From Evernia prunastri (Eukaryota > Ascomycota > Lecanoromycetes > Lecanorales > Parmeliaceae), in the NCBI GenBank assembly GCA_003184365.1, contig NKYR01000078.1, positions 126,285 through 190,284 of the forward strand: 64,000 nucleotides of DNA, read 5' to 3'. The translations under genes and the position numbers were made by a program. Positions 10,020-21,080 of the stretch are shown here, one piece after another; the first letter of the stretch is position 1; every line of letters begins with the position of its first letter. The notes beneath the pieces are model-generated. The model ran no database searches and was not told the origin of the DNA. It worked only from the letters and a program-made list of their open reading frames with translations.

Positions 10020-11597
10020 TCACTTCATCTCTTCTTTACGTGACGTTTGCCTCCGCTTTGACTGCTTATTAGTATATGTCCACGACTTCTTGCCTTCGAT
10101 CGGTTTTAAAAAGCCATCGACATGGACACCCCCAAACATCCCACCCTCAAATCTCTTGCTAGAGCCTTCCCTTGCTCGCCAAGTATTGCTCTGGCTGTTT
10201 TGGACAGAGACAGGAGGGGAAATATCAGGTAGATACACATGCTCCTCGTGAATCGACCTACCCTCTTCAAGAGTCCTGAAGCTGATACCCTCCCCGAAAA
10301 GCGCAGCACACCGAGCACTAGCACTCCCCACCGCGCTCTGAGGCCAGCCAGTCAGAGAAGCAATGCCCAGCACATCGCTCCAATCCCGAAGACCTAAACG
10401 CCTTTTACGACTACGGAAATTATGACTCCGCGATCTGCGCGAAGAAGACCTGGCGTGTTGAGTCCTGCTTTTCGGGCCAGATCCCTTTCTCCTATGATGA
10501 TTCTCGTCTGAGTCTGAGTTTGAATGATCTGACGTATCATGACTTGCTTCTGTGTCTTCAGTGGGTTTTGCTGCTTCCCGCTTCCTTTTGCGAGGCCTCC
10601 TTCTTGATGTTGACCGCCCGCTTGTTTGACTCTGAGACTGGCTGTCAGAGTCTTCAAAAGACAGATAGGCACTTCTGGCACGGTGTAGTCCCATGAGTAG
10701 ATCATCCAATTTCGTCATCATGTGTTGTACTGTAGGCTGTAGAATTTCACTTGCTCTTTGGTCGTCAGCCATGACGACAGCCTTCTGGTGTGAAGCCTCA
10801 TTTTCGCCTTCGGCAACAGTTCCCCCATGAGACTCCCTTCGCCGACCCTGTGTTTTCTGACTTTGGGGCATAATAGAAGCTACCGAATGCTGCTCCTCTC
10901 TGCATTGTCGATTACGAAAACGTTCTTTGGCTATGCGTAAGACTTGAGCAACGAGCATTTCCTGTAGATGTTGACCTGGTCTCTCTGGTTTGGCATGGTG
11001 TTGTTCGGATTGATAAGCATCATCTTCCCAGCGCCTTTCGTCAGTCTCTCTCGGAACAATACTAGGCGGTAAAGGCCAAGCAGTCCAGACCTTGGGCGGG
11101 ATCCATTTCGACTTCACATGGGCTTCCCCTGGATCTCTGGGGACTTGAGCTCGTCGACCTGGGGCCCAAGTGCGATTGCTCTGTCCAAGCTTGAAAGAGT
11201 TGTACAGGTGGACGCTAAGATCCTTTGCTTGTAATTGGTCGAGACTGACTGCAAGGTCCCTCTCCGGAGCAGTCCAATTTCGCCAGGTCGAGGGTGGACC
11301 ACGAAATTTGTTTGGGCGGGAAGGTGAAGATACGGAGTCCTGAGAATCCTCGTCTACGAAGTTCTGATCCTCGTGTTCTGCAGCAGACTGGTTGGCTCCA
11401 GGATCACCACCAGCGCTGGATTCTCTCTGGGAAGGTTGCTGCAAGCTTGTTTCGCTTTTAGACGGCGCGTCAGATATATAGTCGCTTGCCGAGTTTAAAG
11501 CTTCGTTCTCCACGTAGAGTTGGTCAGCCGGTTGCTGAGCTGACTGTAGTGGCGAAGAGGAAGCGGATCGCGCATCTTTCTCCTCTGAAGATGACAT
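10020..11597 (-). CDS. RRN9: RNA polymerase I transcription initiation factor Rrn9-like
   Basis: A single exon of 525 aa starting at ATG 11597. The N-terminus is acidic/Ser-rich. The RRN9 domain follows at about residues 100-195: WRNWTAPERDLAVSLDQL, then DLSVHLYNSFKL, then WIPPKVWTAWPLPP with the usual Trp pattern. The middle is low complexity with Arg/Ser-rich stretches (SRSHNFRSRKRR). The C-terminus has a second conserved block, LRDWSDVLGIASLTGWP followed by RCAALFGEGISFRTL. In yeast Rrn9 is part of the upstream activating factor at rDNA promoters. It is upstream of and on the same strand as the methyltransferase, with 272 bp between them. Confidence 0.85.
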   Translation of the reverse strand: MSSSEEKDARSASSSPLQSAQQPADQLYVENEALNSASDYISDAPSKSETSLQQPSQRESSAGGDPGANQSAAEHEDQNFVDEDSQDSVSSPSRPNKFRGPPSTWRNWTAPERDLAVSLDQLQAKDLSVHLYNSFKLGQSNRTWAPGRRAQVPRDPGEAHVKSKWIPPKVWTAWPLPPSIVPRETDERRWEDDAYQSEQHHAKPERPGQHLQEMLVAQVLRIAKERFRNRQCREEQHSVASIMPQSQKTQGRRRESHGGTVAEGENEASHQKAVVMADDQRASEILQPTVQHMMTKLDDLLMGLHRARSAYLSFEDSDSQSQSQTSGRSTSRRRPRKRKREAAKPTEDTEASHDTSDHSNSDSDENHHRRKGSGPKSRTQHARSSSRRSRSHNFRSRKRRLGLRDWSDVLGIASLTGWPQSAVGSASARCAALFGEGISFRTLEEGRSIHEEHVYLPDISPPVSVQNSQSNTWRAREGSSKRFEGGMFGGVHVDGFLKPIEGKKSWTYTNKQSKRRQTSRKEEMK

Positions 11598-12162
11598 GGT
11601 GTTTTCGAGAGGATTCAGTGCATATGAGAGGGCAAATCGCGGTATGTGAATTTATGCCGGGAGAATGCCTATGGCGCTCTGCCTTCACATTGTTGCTGCG
11701 GGAAGTAATTTCACTTTGGCTGGTACATGAGGGAGGATGTCTCCGGACCGGCCCTGATTATGTATCTTCGGTCGCTGTCGTTAGGAATTTTACCTTGGCG
11801 TACGGAATTCACTCGAGTCAAGAATCTACGAATGCATAACTTTCATGTCTCGTATACTGCAATACTAAAAGCCGCGCCGCAAAACGCTGTACGTACTAGT
11901 TGGGCAGGAGGCTTCGTCGATGCACGGTGTCCTCCGGGCACAAACCTGTCAATCCTTCCGGCTATCTCTTCACAACAGAGCCTTGCTAGTTAATACTATT
12001 GTATTACAGAGTCTAAACCAAAGGTCGCTCAGACCATGCTACTAGAGCTCAGCTTGATGGAGCGCGAGAATTACGTTACATAAGACCCGGCCGAGAAGGC
12101 CGTGAGTAACTTAGAGAAGATTAACTCGGTGCAATACACCACGAGAGCTTTCAGACACTGCA
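11598..12162. other. Intergenic between RRN9 start and SAC1 end
   Basis: Both flanking genes lie on the minus strand. The stretch therefore holds the RRN9 promoter and the SAC1 3' region. No gene is seen. Confidence 0.5.
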
Positions 12163-14382
12163 TTATTGTATCCTCTTCTTGCCCTCTTCAAGATGGCCCA
12201 ACCGGACATTACTTGCACCGCGTTCACGCGACACGAAGTTCCCTATCACTTTGTCCTTCATTACGCTGCCCATAGTCTCTTGGTAGCCTTCTTGAGCCCA
12301 ACGAGGGGTGTTGAGCTTTGGCCAATTGACCTGAGTAGATACCAAATCAGAGAATTCTTATAATGGGGTTTCGATCACTTACGTAGAGCATGCCATGGGA
12401 CCAAATGAAGTGCCCACACCAGCTACCAACGACCATCCACCATAGAGCAAACAAACGCAAAGGCCAGACAGTCGTCTCGGGTTGGGTCCTTGTTAAGGAG
12501 GTAACCATGACCAAAAAGAAGCTAGCAGCGAGCAGGTATGGTATGGCTTGGATCAAGACTGGCCTTCGATCTTTGAAAACAAGATTGGTATTAGTGATGG
12601 AGGTCGAAGGCAGATATGCGCCAAGGAACAAATCGAATGCGTCCTGCCGTGGGCCGTCTCCGAAGTTGTTCTTAACATACCGAGAGATGGAATTGTTCAG
12701 ATCTTGAACCATCCCAGCTCTTGTCCTCTCGCCAGTGCGTGTAAAGTCTGTCTTGAGAGCCCCGGTTCCTGAGTATGATTTTGACACAACATCAGCGTTG
12801 TCTGCCCAGATATTTCGAAACAAATCCTGGAACGCTCTGTCATCATCAGCAGACTCCCCCGGCTTCAGAACACCAATGTCAGTCAACTGCCGAGTCAAGG
12901 TCCAGCGAGCGAGCATGGTCTGGACGACGTTCGTCCGGTCCAAACAGTCCATGCAGTTCGTTCGAACTACAGCGGATTGCTGATTGCGCACCTCGAGGCG
13001 ACCTTGCGCATCCGCCGGCATATCCACGCCACGGAAGTATTGCCCTTTCGTGAGACCCTGCTTCAATTGATCAAGCAGTAACTGAGCGCGATGCCATTTT
13101 AGCCCTTTGGTCTCGTTGTGGAAATCAAAGTAGATGTAATGTAGTCGGTCGTACTTCTGATTCTTCTGGCTAGCCTCCACCACATGGATCTTTTCCTCCG
13201 TAACGTAGTCCGCTTGTGTTGCTTCATCTGGCGAGGAGACGAGGATTCGGACCATCTGCTCGTAGGCTTTCTTGACCCGATCTTCACGACCTTTCTGGTT
13301 GACAAGGTTGACAAGGTAGTTATCGCCATACAGATCTATTTGCTCGTTGAAATGCTGTCGTGCAGCCTCCACAGCAGTCTCCACTCCACGTATTTGAAGA
13401 CTTGGTACATACTTCAACGAGTTGACCTCCGCCCAGTAGACAGGTACGCTTCCTCTCGTTTGGACATAAGACATGACTTGCGTTTCATAGCCTTCATTTC
13501 CTCCCACCTTGCCGTTCTGCATCCCTCCGCCACCAGCGAAGCCTCCCAGATCCCCTGTCTCGTCGTTCAAGATCACGATCTGCTCTGTTTCGTTAAAATT
13601 TGCAACATGTCCTTGATCATCGATGCCACGAGTGAGATAGCGAGTACCAGCCCTATGTCGGGATCTCCTTGTGATGAGAGTGAATGTCACCGGGGTAGCC
13701 TTGACCCTTGTTTGAGTGATCCTCAGCATGCCGAACATGACTGGAAGGATGAAGGGATCGGCCCCAGCCTGCTGTCCACCCCGGAGGCCGGAGCCACTGC
13801 CTGCGCCGTTTGCGAGGTCTATAAGGTCTGACTGGATGAATTTATTCCAGAAGAAGCGGTCGTCTGCCCTCCTCCATAGTGGCTGCGAAGGGTTCGACTG
13901 AGTTTGACGTTGGAAGCTGTTGGTGATGTCGAAGGAGTACGAAAAGTACATGGGACCAGTTTTCAGCAGGGTTTTGAGCAAGCTGAGGTAGGTGTCTTCA
14001 TCTGGATCATGGAGCGCGCGCTCGCGCAGAGGAAGGAACTCGGTGGAGATGACTTTGTAGACCATGTGCCCTTTCAGGCGACCCATTGGCTGTGCTTTTG
14101 TAATTACTATTATGTACTTGTCTGCCGCTTCATCAGCACCGTTTTCGACTCAAAAGCAAGGAGCAAGGCCCATTCACCTAATCTGAGCTTGATCATGCCG
14201 AGTATGCCCGCAATACTCGACACCCGTTTCGCACCCAACAGCGAGCCATCATTCAGCCGTGCGTCTCCAGAGGGGCGCTCAACTACCAGCGTCTGGGCGG
14301 AAGGGGAGGATGGAGACGTGAAAGCGTAATGTGAGGAAGAAGCATGGACGTTAATGTCTCTGAATGGAACTAGGCTGCGCAT
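12163..14382 (-). CDS. SAC1: SAC1 phosphoinositide phosphatase
   Basis: Exons 14178-14382, 12383-14121 and 12163-12330 give 703 aa. It opens with a conserved block (PFRDINVHAS, then LLGAKRVSSIAGILG). After the first junction comes DKYIIVITKAQPMGRLKGH, as in other fungal Sac1 proteins. The catalytic CX5R motif is VRTNCMDCLDRTNVVQ, with the nucleophile Cys near residue 458. Two hydrophobic segments near the C-terminus (around IPYLLAASFFLVMVTSL and LFALWWMVVGSWCGHFIW) fit the ER/Golgi membrane anchors. The last exon resumes LYVNWPKLNTP. The enzyme removes phosphate from PtdIns4P (and PtdIns3P) at the ER/Golgi. An unusual Gly/Asn-rich loop (FAGGGGMQNGKVGG) lies within the SAC domain. It is divergent from Rab5 with a 350-bp shared upstream region. 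Confidence 0.95.
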
Positions 14383-14732
14383 TATGGAAATATGTCGCCT
14401 TAGACCAGTGGTATTTCGGGGTCCAAATAGGGAGTTGCTTCTCAGGAGGCTTGGCCGCTATCGTATCATGACGGAGATTCACGGTGCGCTGTCTGAGAGA
14501 GTCAAGGTGTCAAGCTGCAGAGTTACAGAGTTGCAGGTCTTGGCGGGATCAGCCCTACAGACCTCGTCATTTGATGGCCACGCTAAGGCATCAACCGTTC
14601 CTGCATCTCAAAGGCTCCCATTGTCTCCATCTTCGAGCCTCTTCAAAACATAGCACATACGGTACACTCGGCCAAAAGATCCCACAGTTGTCAACGTTGA
14701 TACTAGCAAAGCTCTCACAAGGCCTTAGCAAC

Positions 14733-15638
14733 ATGTCATCCCGGGTCTCCACCGGTGCCCGCCCAGGAGCTCGGTTTGCCCAATTCAAACTTGTCTTGCT
14801 TGGTTCGTACATCCTGCCGCTTGCTGGTAGCCCGGAAAGCTGACCGTACACAGGAGAGTCTGCAGTAGGAAAGGTTGGTGTTCTATTTGAAGCTACATCG
14901 AGCACACAGAACGCTGATGCTCGCCGATTAGAGTTCCCTGGTCCTGAGATTCGTGAAGGTCAGTTAACCAGCCAACCGGTGGTCCTTCCGCGGTCCTTCC
15001 GCCTGTACGACGAGGTTGAGGCACAGAACGGTTGCTGATGCTTCTCAAGGACCAATTCGATGACTACAGAGAATCTACTATCGGAGCTGCCTTCCTCACA
15101 CAAACCATCTCCCTCGACGACGCCACGACAGTCAAGTTCGAGATATGGGATACGGCAGGCCAAGAGAGATACAAATCACTTGCGCCAATGTACTATAGAA
15201 ACGCAAATTGCGCGGTCGTCGTCTATGATATCACACAAGCTGTACGTGACCTGCCAGAAGCCCGCCCAAGCCCAGCTAACGGGGATATAGTCGTCCCTAG
15301 ATAAGGCAAAGTCGTGGGTGAAGGAGCTCCAAAGGCAGGCAAACGAGAACATCATCATCGCTCTGGCAGGGAACAAATCAGATCTTGTTGCCGAACATCC
15401 AGACAAGCGTGCCATCACAACCGCAGATGCCGAAGCATACGCACGGGAGGCTGGGCTGTTGTTTTTTGAGACATCAGCAAAGACAGCCGAGAATGTTCGA
15501 GAGTTGTTCACAGCTATTGCACGAAAACTACCACTTGAACAAGCAGGAAACCGGGGCATGAGGGCGAGTCCGCGACAAGGGGTTGATCTAAGACCCGAGG
15601 CGCCTGGGACACAAGGAGGTGGAGCTTGCAACTGTTAA
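14733..15638 (+). CDS. VPS21: Rab5-type small GTPase (Ypt51/Vps21-like)
   Basis: Five exons, 14733-14802, 14854-14873, 14932-14958, 15050-15241 and 15291-15638, give 218 aa. The spliced protein has every G-box: GESAVGKSSLV (P-loop), the switch-I Thr in RESTIGAAFLTQ, WDTAGQERYKSL, NKSD and ETSAK. The AAFLTQT effector region is Rab5-specific. The C-terminus ends GGGACNC, a CXC geranylgeranylation signal. It controls early endosome fusion. The second and third exons are only 20 and 27 nt; both are required to restore the P-loop and the SSLVLRFVK helix, so they are well supported by protein conservation. Confidence 0.95.
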
Positions 15639-17693
15639 GTGGCTGTCAGGCGACTGTAAGGGTGCTGCTCTACGGGTTATATGTGCATCCTCGAGTGATG
15701 AGGAGGGGCAATCGGCTGGAAAACCTTTGCGCGAGACGATTTTCCGATCGGCTGGAGGCGGTGCGAGAGCTTCGTTGAGATGACAGCTGGACCTTAAGCG
15801 AGGCACTGGAGTCGGCGTTCTTGACAAGCTCTGCAACCATGGCGTCTATTGTAGGCGTACATTGGTATTCTCGGTCCCGCATGGATCCTCTGTACCAATC
15901 GGAATCTCTAGATAGGTTATGCATCAGGGATAGTTACAGTATGCAATTTTTCATTATCACTTGGCGTCACAACATGCCTCAGGGGGATTCAGGCTAGAGC
16001 CAAGATCGCCACACGGTACTGAAAACGGAGTTTTCAGAGGGTGGTAGGATCCCTATACCTACGACTCATCCTGCTCCTTCCCCGTCACCCAATCAAAGCC
16101 CTACTCCCCCCGTGTCAGCCACCTCGGCCGCTGAAAGCTGAACCCAACTCTACAAGGTCGCTCAGTAGCAATACCTAACGGCCACTGCATATATACATCG
16201 ACCCTCAATTAACATTTACAGGTCCCTGCCCCCGTCGAGCAAGGCCACCGGATCGAAATGCTCGTAGTGCTAGCTGCTGATACCGCTCTGAAATCGCACC
16301 GTGAGGAGCTGGAATGACATAGCGTGGGCGTCCTTGACGCAGGCAGTCGATAATAGTACGCAGGATCGCAATCACATCGCTCTCGATGGAAAGAGCAGCA
16401 CCAACGTCGACCATGATAGGTCTGCTTTCCACCTGGTCCGTCACATGTTGTCAATCATATTTAGCGTTACAATGTCCCATCCTCAAAAGATGTTCTTAGC
16501 GAGGCGATATCCGCTGTAGTCCCTCAGGATGTATTCAAAACTTCATTTGCCCATGCACGACCGTTATTGCTAAGATACACTCACGGACTCTCGGAACTAC
16601 AAGCATGAACAGGAAAATATGCAACGTCTTTTAGAATTCCCATAGCATTAGCTCAGCGACAGAAGCCTGTTCAGACAAGGCGTTTGCCTACGGCTCAACA
16701 TGTTCTCAATGTGGTGTAAGCTCCCCGGAAGCAGCAGTAGGCGGTATGGCTCAAGGGATTGGCTATCTGCCGAAATTTGCGACAAGTAGAGAGACGCCGG
16801 GGTACCATAGTGCCTCGTCGGCGGGCCTTGGATGTAGAATGCAATAGGAAGAGCTTGGTGCCGACTCCGAACCGCGTCGGGATTCACGTCCGGGATGGAA
16901 AACTGCCATATGAGTGACATCGATAGTGTGATTTGCCCAATACGAATGCAGTAGCACGAGCCAACATCTCCGCGATGCCAGTCATTCTTCGCTTCCAACA
17001 AGCTATTTTGAGTTCTCGTCTCAGGAAGCATAGACTTTACTTAGGTGCACGAGACGAGGCTGTAACCTGGTCCGACATATAAGAACGTGCAAAGCCTCAC
17101 TAGCTCTATCCTAAAGAGTCAAAGCTTCTTCCGAACCTGAATTCGCGTACAGCTCGGCGTACTGGAGTATTACTCGCGACTATACTCGGATCTTCGATGC
17201 TTGCAAAAGGTACGTTGTTGCCTCCAGAGGTCCTCTAGCCATCCATTGCCTTCTTTTGTAAAGCTTCCAGCGATGGCTATTTGTAATCGTTAGCTACCCC
17301 TAAGCGTCATACGAGCCTGTAAACCTATCTCAGAGTCTAAAGCTAGGAACTTTGAGCAAGCCAAGGCTGGTGAGCCCACAGTAGAGATCTGCAGCGTTCA
17401 AAAAGAGCACTTTTCGCCATCCACCGGACTCGGTATCTTCAGCTTCACTCTTCTCCAGTGTTACAAGTAGCAGGGTTTAATATAGACGCTAGTTGCATGA
17501 GTATTTTGTGTATACCTCGTATTGCGTAGGCATGTTGCCGACCATTCTCCACGTAGAGTGATGTTGAGCAACACCATAACGATTGCGAATTTAAATACCC
17601 ACGAATTTATGCTGCAAGTAAGTGTGGGACATGGAGCCATTTCACCAGCGCTGGTTCGAACTAGACACTCGCTAACAGACCCATGTATTGATC
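15639..17693. other. Two-kilobase stretch without a supported gene
   Basis: The stretch lies between the end of Rab5 and the end of the FPGS paralogue. One minus-strand open frame (16648-17031, 127 aa) exists, but no domain, signal peptide or splice pattern supports it. No repeat or inverted repeat was noticed. Confidence 0.4.
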
Positions 17694-19356
17694 TTAGACT
17701 TCGGGCTCGAGGACCCGAAGAGCTCCACCCACTAAATAGAGGCTGCCAGTAATCAAAATTTGTGCACCACTTGATTCACCATACTGCCTCGCAAAATTAA
17801 TTGCGCCCTGGATTGTCGGCTCGAAGACCGCTTGAGTCTCAGGGAAGATACTGTGCCAAGTCTTAAAGTAATCTTCTTTCATACTAGTCATGGAATTAGG
17901 GGTTGGAGGTCGAAAGCAGCGGTCTGAACCGAAGTTAGACACACGAATGGATCAAGAAGTCAAGGTTGAGCTCACCGGCATCGTTGATACCATCGAGTCT
18001 TTGATCGTAAGTACTGATGATCAAACACTGCAAGCTAATATTGCGCAATTTGAGAGTATTGGCGATGCAACGAAGAAGTGCTGGCCCGTCTCTTTCGGAG
18101 ATATGGCTAAATATCATCATACGTGGAATCGCCGTGGCAAGGCTAAGACTTTCGGTCAACAAACTGTTTCCTGTCGTGGTCATTATTGTATACCTTCGAT
18201 CTTGACCAGCAGTATCGGCGAACCAATTTGCTGCAATCTTGACGCTTAGGTCATTGTGTGCTCCGTCCAGAAACCACTCTTGTGATCCTTGTAAAATTCT
18301 CTGAAACCGTCCCGGCCATGAGAATTGAAGTGCACCATTGCGAATATCTTCCGCAGACAACTTGTCGTTTTCAGAGCATTGTCTCCTCGTAAAAAGTGCA
18401 TTCGTGAGGGCAAGTGCAAGAGAGGCATTGACTCTTTGGACGAAAGGTCGCAACGAGGGAGCGTCATCTGGAAGATCGGGATAGATATCCACATACTGTA
18501 GGTCGACACCCTTGTTTCTTGCTCGATCCTCTAGAATTGCTGCGGTCGAAGGGTCCTGGGTGCTGGAAAATGCTGGACTCCCAGTTTTAAAAATCCCAGC
18601 TTTGTGACTTGCAATGTTTTCTATCGACGGCCCAAGCTGTTCCACATGGTCCATACCTATATTTGCGATCCCTGTGGCGACCGGGTGCTGGAAAATATTC
18701 GTGGCGTCGAACTCGCCCCCATTATGTGTCTCGCAGATGGCCACGTCAACTTTCTCCTTCAGGAACGTGTGAACGGCTACAAGCATTAGCATTTGCAGAT
18801 ATCGTGGCCCCTCGGTGTCAAGTTGTTTAAGACTATCCCATGTCTCAAAGACATATCGTGCAAAGACATCTTTCGAGAGTGGTTTTGAGTTGATTCGGAT
18901 CCTCTCCTGGACATATTTGAGGTGTGGAGAGGTGTAAAGGCCCACTCTTTTTGGGAAACCCGTCCTTTGCCCGTGCGCAGCAAGAAAGGCATTGACGAAA
19001 GCACAGGTGCTTCCTTTGCCCTTCGTTCCGGCAACGTGAATCACATTCAACCCGTCTATATCTGAATCCTGAGATTCGCACTAAGATTCGATTGAAACGC
19101 TGCATCTTCTAGAGGCGCTTACCAGATGGCCAAGATGTCTCAACCACGATTTCATGCCTGATAGGCTAGGCTTGCCCTTGAAAGTCGGTTTGTGAGACAT
19201 CAGCACTACGCCCGTCGCCGCCTCTGATGGCTTATTCGGCCGAACATCACGGCGCCTACTATTGAGAAGCTTGACAGCATCCTATTTACTGTTAGCTGGT
19301 GCCAATCCTTCAACAAGAAATTCAACCTCATAGGTCCTCTCTACTCTCTGTGGCAT
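17694..19356 (-). CDS. Folylpolyglutamate synthase-like protein, paralogue A
   Basis: Exons 19327-19356, 19123-19281, 17976-19068 and 17694-17923 give 503 aa. It starts MPQRVERTYEDAVKLLNSRRR; an in-frame ATG at 19380 would add eight residues. It carries the FPGS P-loop HVAGTKGKGSTCAFV, GLYTSPHLKYVQERIRIN, the metal/ligase block CETHNGGEFDATNIF, GMDHVEQLG.SIENIASHKAGI, FLDGAHN and the C-terminal ITGSLYLVGG. The chemistry is ATP-dependent addition of glutamate to folates. It differs from the canonical FPGS 4.3 kb away: a longer N-terminal NSRRR-PNKPSEAATGV-MSHKP segment and THNGGEFDAT instead of ECGIGGEYDST. It may therefore act on another substrate or compartment. The 52-nt last intron has a good CTAAC branch site. 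Confidence 0.87.
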
Positions 19357-19732
19357 AGCGTGAGCTGCACCCCTGTACATACTTGAAGCCAGAGCAAGGT
19401 CTCATCGAATGACGGAAGGGATTAGGTCCGCTATCATAGGTAATTATTTAAACCGCGCAATTATTGAGGTCCTCATGATTGGGTGACTGTAAGGTTGCTC
19501 GTAGGGCTGTAAGGCTGACTAGAGCCCACTTGTATTTGCTATGGAACGCCGTACCTCAGACCTTTCAAAGCGCGAATTTGCCTCCGAAGGTGGCTCCGAA
19601 GGACAAGTTCTGCATTCAAGAAATGCACGACACAACTACCGGCCATACTCAACCCTCCTACTGATAACCTCCAACGCTCTCACAATCTTGCATCCCCTCT
19701 CCACCCCCGAACAAACTTCCTCAACCTTCAAT

Positions 19733-20673
19733 ATGTTCATCGTTAACTGGTGTAAGCTGCTATCTGGCTTCTTTCTTCTGCAGCACAATCGCATGCTTCC
19801 TCTGACGGTTTTCCATGTCCACGATTACAGAAGCTGACATTGTAATTGCTCCAATAGTTTGGGATGTTCTCGCCTCTCTCGGACTTCTGAACAAGCATGC
19901 GAAACTCCTCTTCCTCGGCCTAGATAACGCGGGCAAGACTACGCTACTCCATATGTTAAAGGCAGGTCACTCCTGTATGCTCTCATTCCTTGCCGAGCAG
20001 GTCAGCAGGGGCTGGACGGAGGGCCACAGGCTCTGGTACCTCTCGCTGACAGCGTACGTAGAATGACCGGGTCGCCCTCCTACAACCCACTTTACATCCC
20101 AGTATGCTCTATCACGCCTACCTTTCGCTCCCTACTGTAGACTGACTCCTTCAGCCTCCGAAGAGCTTGCCATAGGCAATTGCCGGTTTACAACTTTTGA
20201 TCTCGGTGGTCATCAGCAAGGTATGTTTCGCCTCGAAAGGTCTGTTCGAAATGGCAGCCTAGGAGCTAAGGGCTCTTCTAGCACGTCGACTATGGAAGGA
20301 CTACTTCCCCGAAGTCTCCGGAATCGTGTTCCTCGTCGACGCGAAAGATCATGAACGCTTCGCGGAGTCGAAAGCGGAGCTGGACGCCCTCCTTGCAATG
20401 GAAGAGTTGGGCAAAGTCCCGTTCTGCATCCTTGGGAATAAGATCGATCATCCAGATGCTGTCAGCGAGGAGGACCTAAGGCATCATCTGGGCATGTGGC
20501 AGACGACAGGAAAGGGCAAGGTGCCGTTGGAGAACGTGAGGCCGATTGAGGTGTTCATGTGCAGTGTGGTCATGCGGCAGGGTAAGTGCACATCAACAAG
20601 TACCAGGTGAGTTCGAACTAAATCTTTTAAAGGGTACTACGAAGCCTTCCGTTGGCTGTCCAACTACGTCTGA
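19733..20673 (+). CDS. SAR1: Sar1 small GTPase (COPII coat assembly)
   Basis: Six exons, 19733-19751, 19858-19961, 20062-20101, 20155-20220, 20282-20581 and 20633-20673, give 189 aa, the usual Sar1 length. The N-terminus MFIVNWFWDVLASLGLLNK is the amphipathic membrane-insertion helix. G-boxes are FLGLDNAGKTTLLHML, the switch-I HPTSEEL block, DLGGHQQARRLWKDYFPEV and NKIDHPDAVSE. It ends EAFRWLSNYV. Sar1 starts COPII vesicle budding at the ER. The second intron has a GC donor (AAG|GCAGGT) rather than GT; no GT donor in the right frame restores the conserved MLKNDRV junction. It is divergent from FPGS paralogue A with a 376-bp shared upstream region. Confidence 0.95.
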
Positions 20674-21080
20674 ACTACCTCTCCTCTCAAACACCATTAG
20701 AGGATAGAAGAGGGGTGTGAAAGCCAAGCGATACCCGAAGACTCTACGAAATAGATGGATTCGTTTTTGATCCGTTGCGGCATGGCTTGTTCTGTTAGAT
20801 GTATTCACCAGCAATACAAGTTTATAGCGAATGTATTCTACAAGTTAAGACTCACTAGACCACCATTGTAGACCTTCGGCCACTTCTGTCACATTGTCAT
20901 GAGGTAGCTTTCAAGGACGCCGCATCGAGAAGGAAAAGCGAGAGTTGACCGACCTTCCGATTCCCGAATTAAAGCCGAATTTGAGGCAGCTTTTCGCGCG
21001 CACCGAGTTTCTCCAAGTCCAAATCAAAACTTTCCTTTGATATATTTCGACATAATAATTAACATATTCCAACTATATCC
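20674..21080. other. SAR1 3' region and NOP7 promoter
   Basis: No gene is seen. AT-rich sequence (ATATATTTCGACATAATAATTAACATATTCC) precedes the NOP7 start. Confidence 0.5.

Noticed and set aside
16648..17031. 127-aa minus-strand open frame in the 2-kb gap after Rab5
   Set aside because: No domain, signal peptide or splice context, and overlapping frames look equally plausible.
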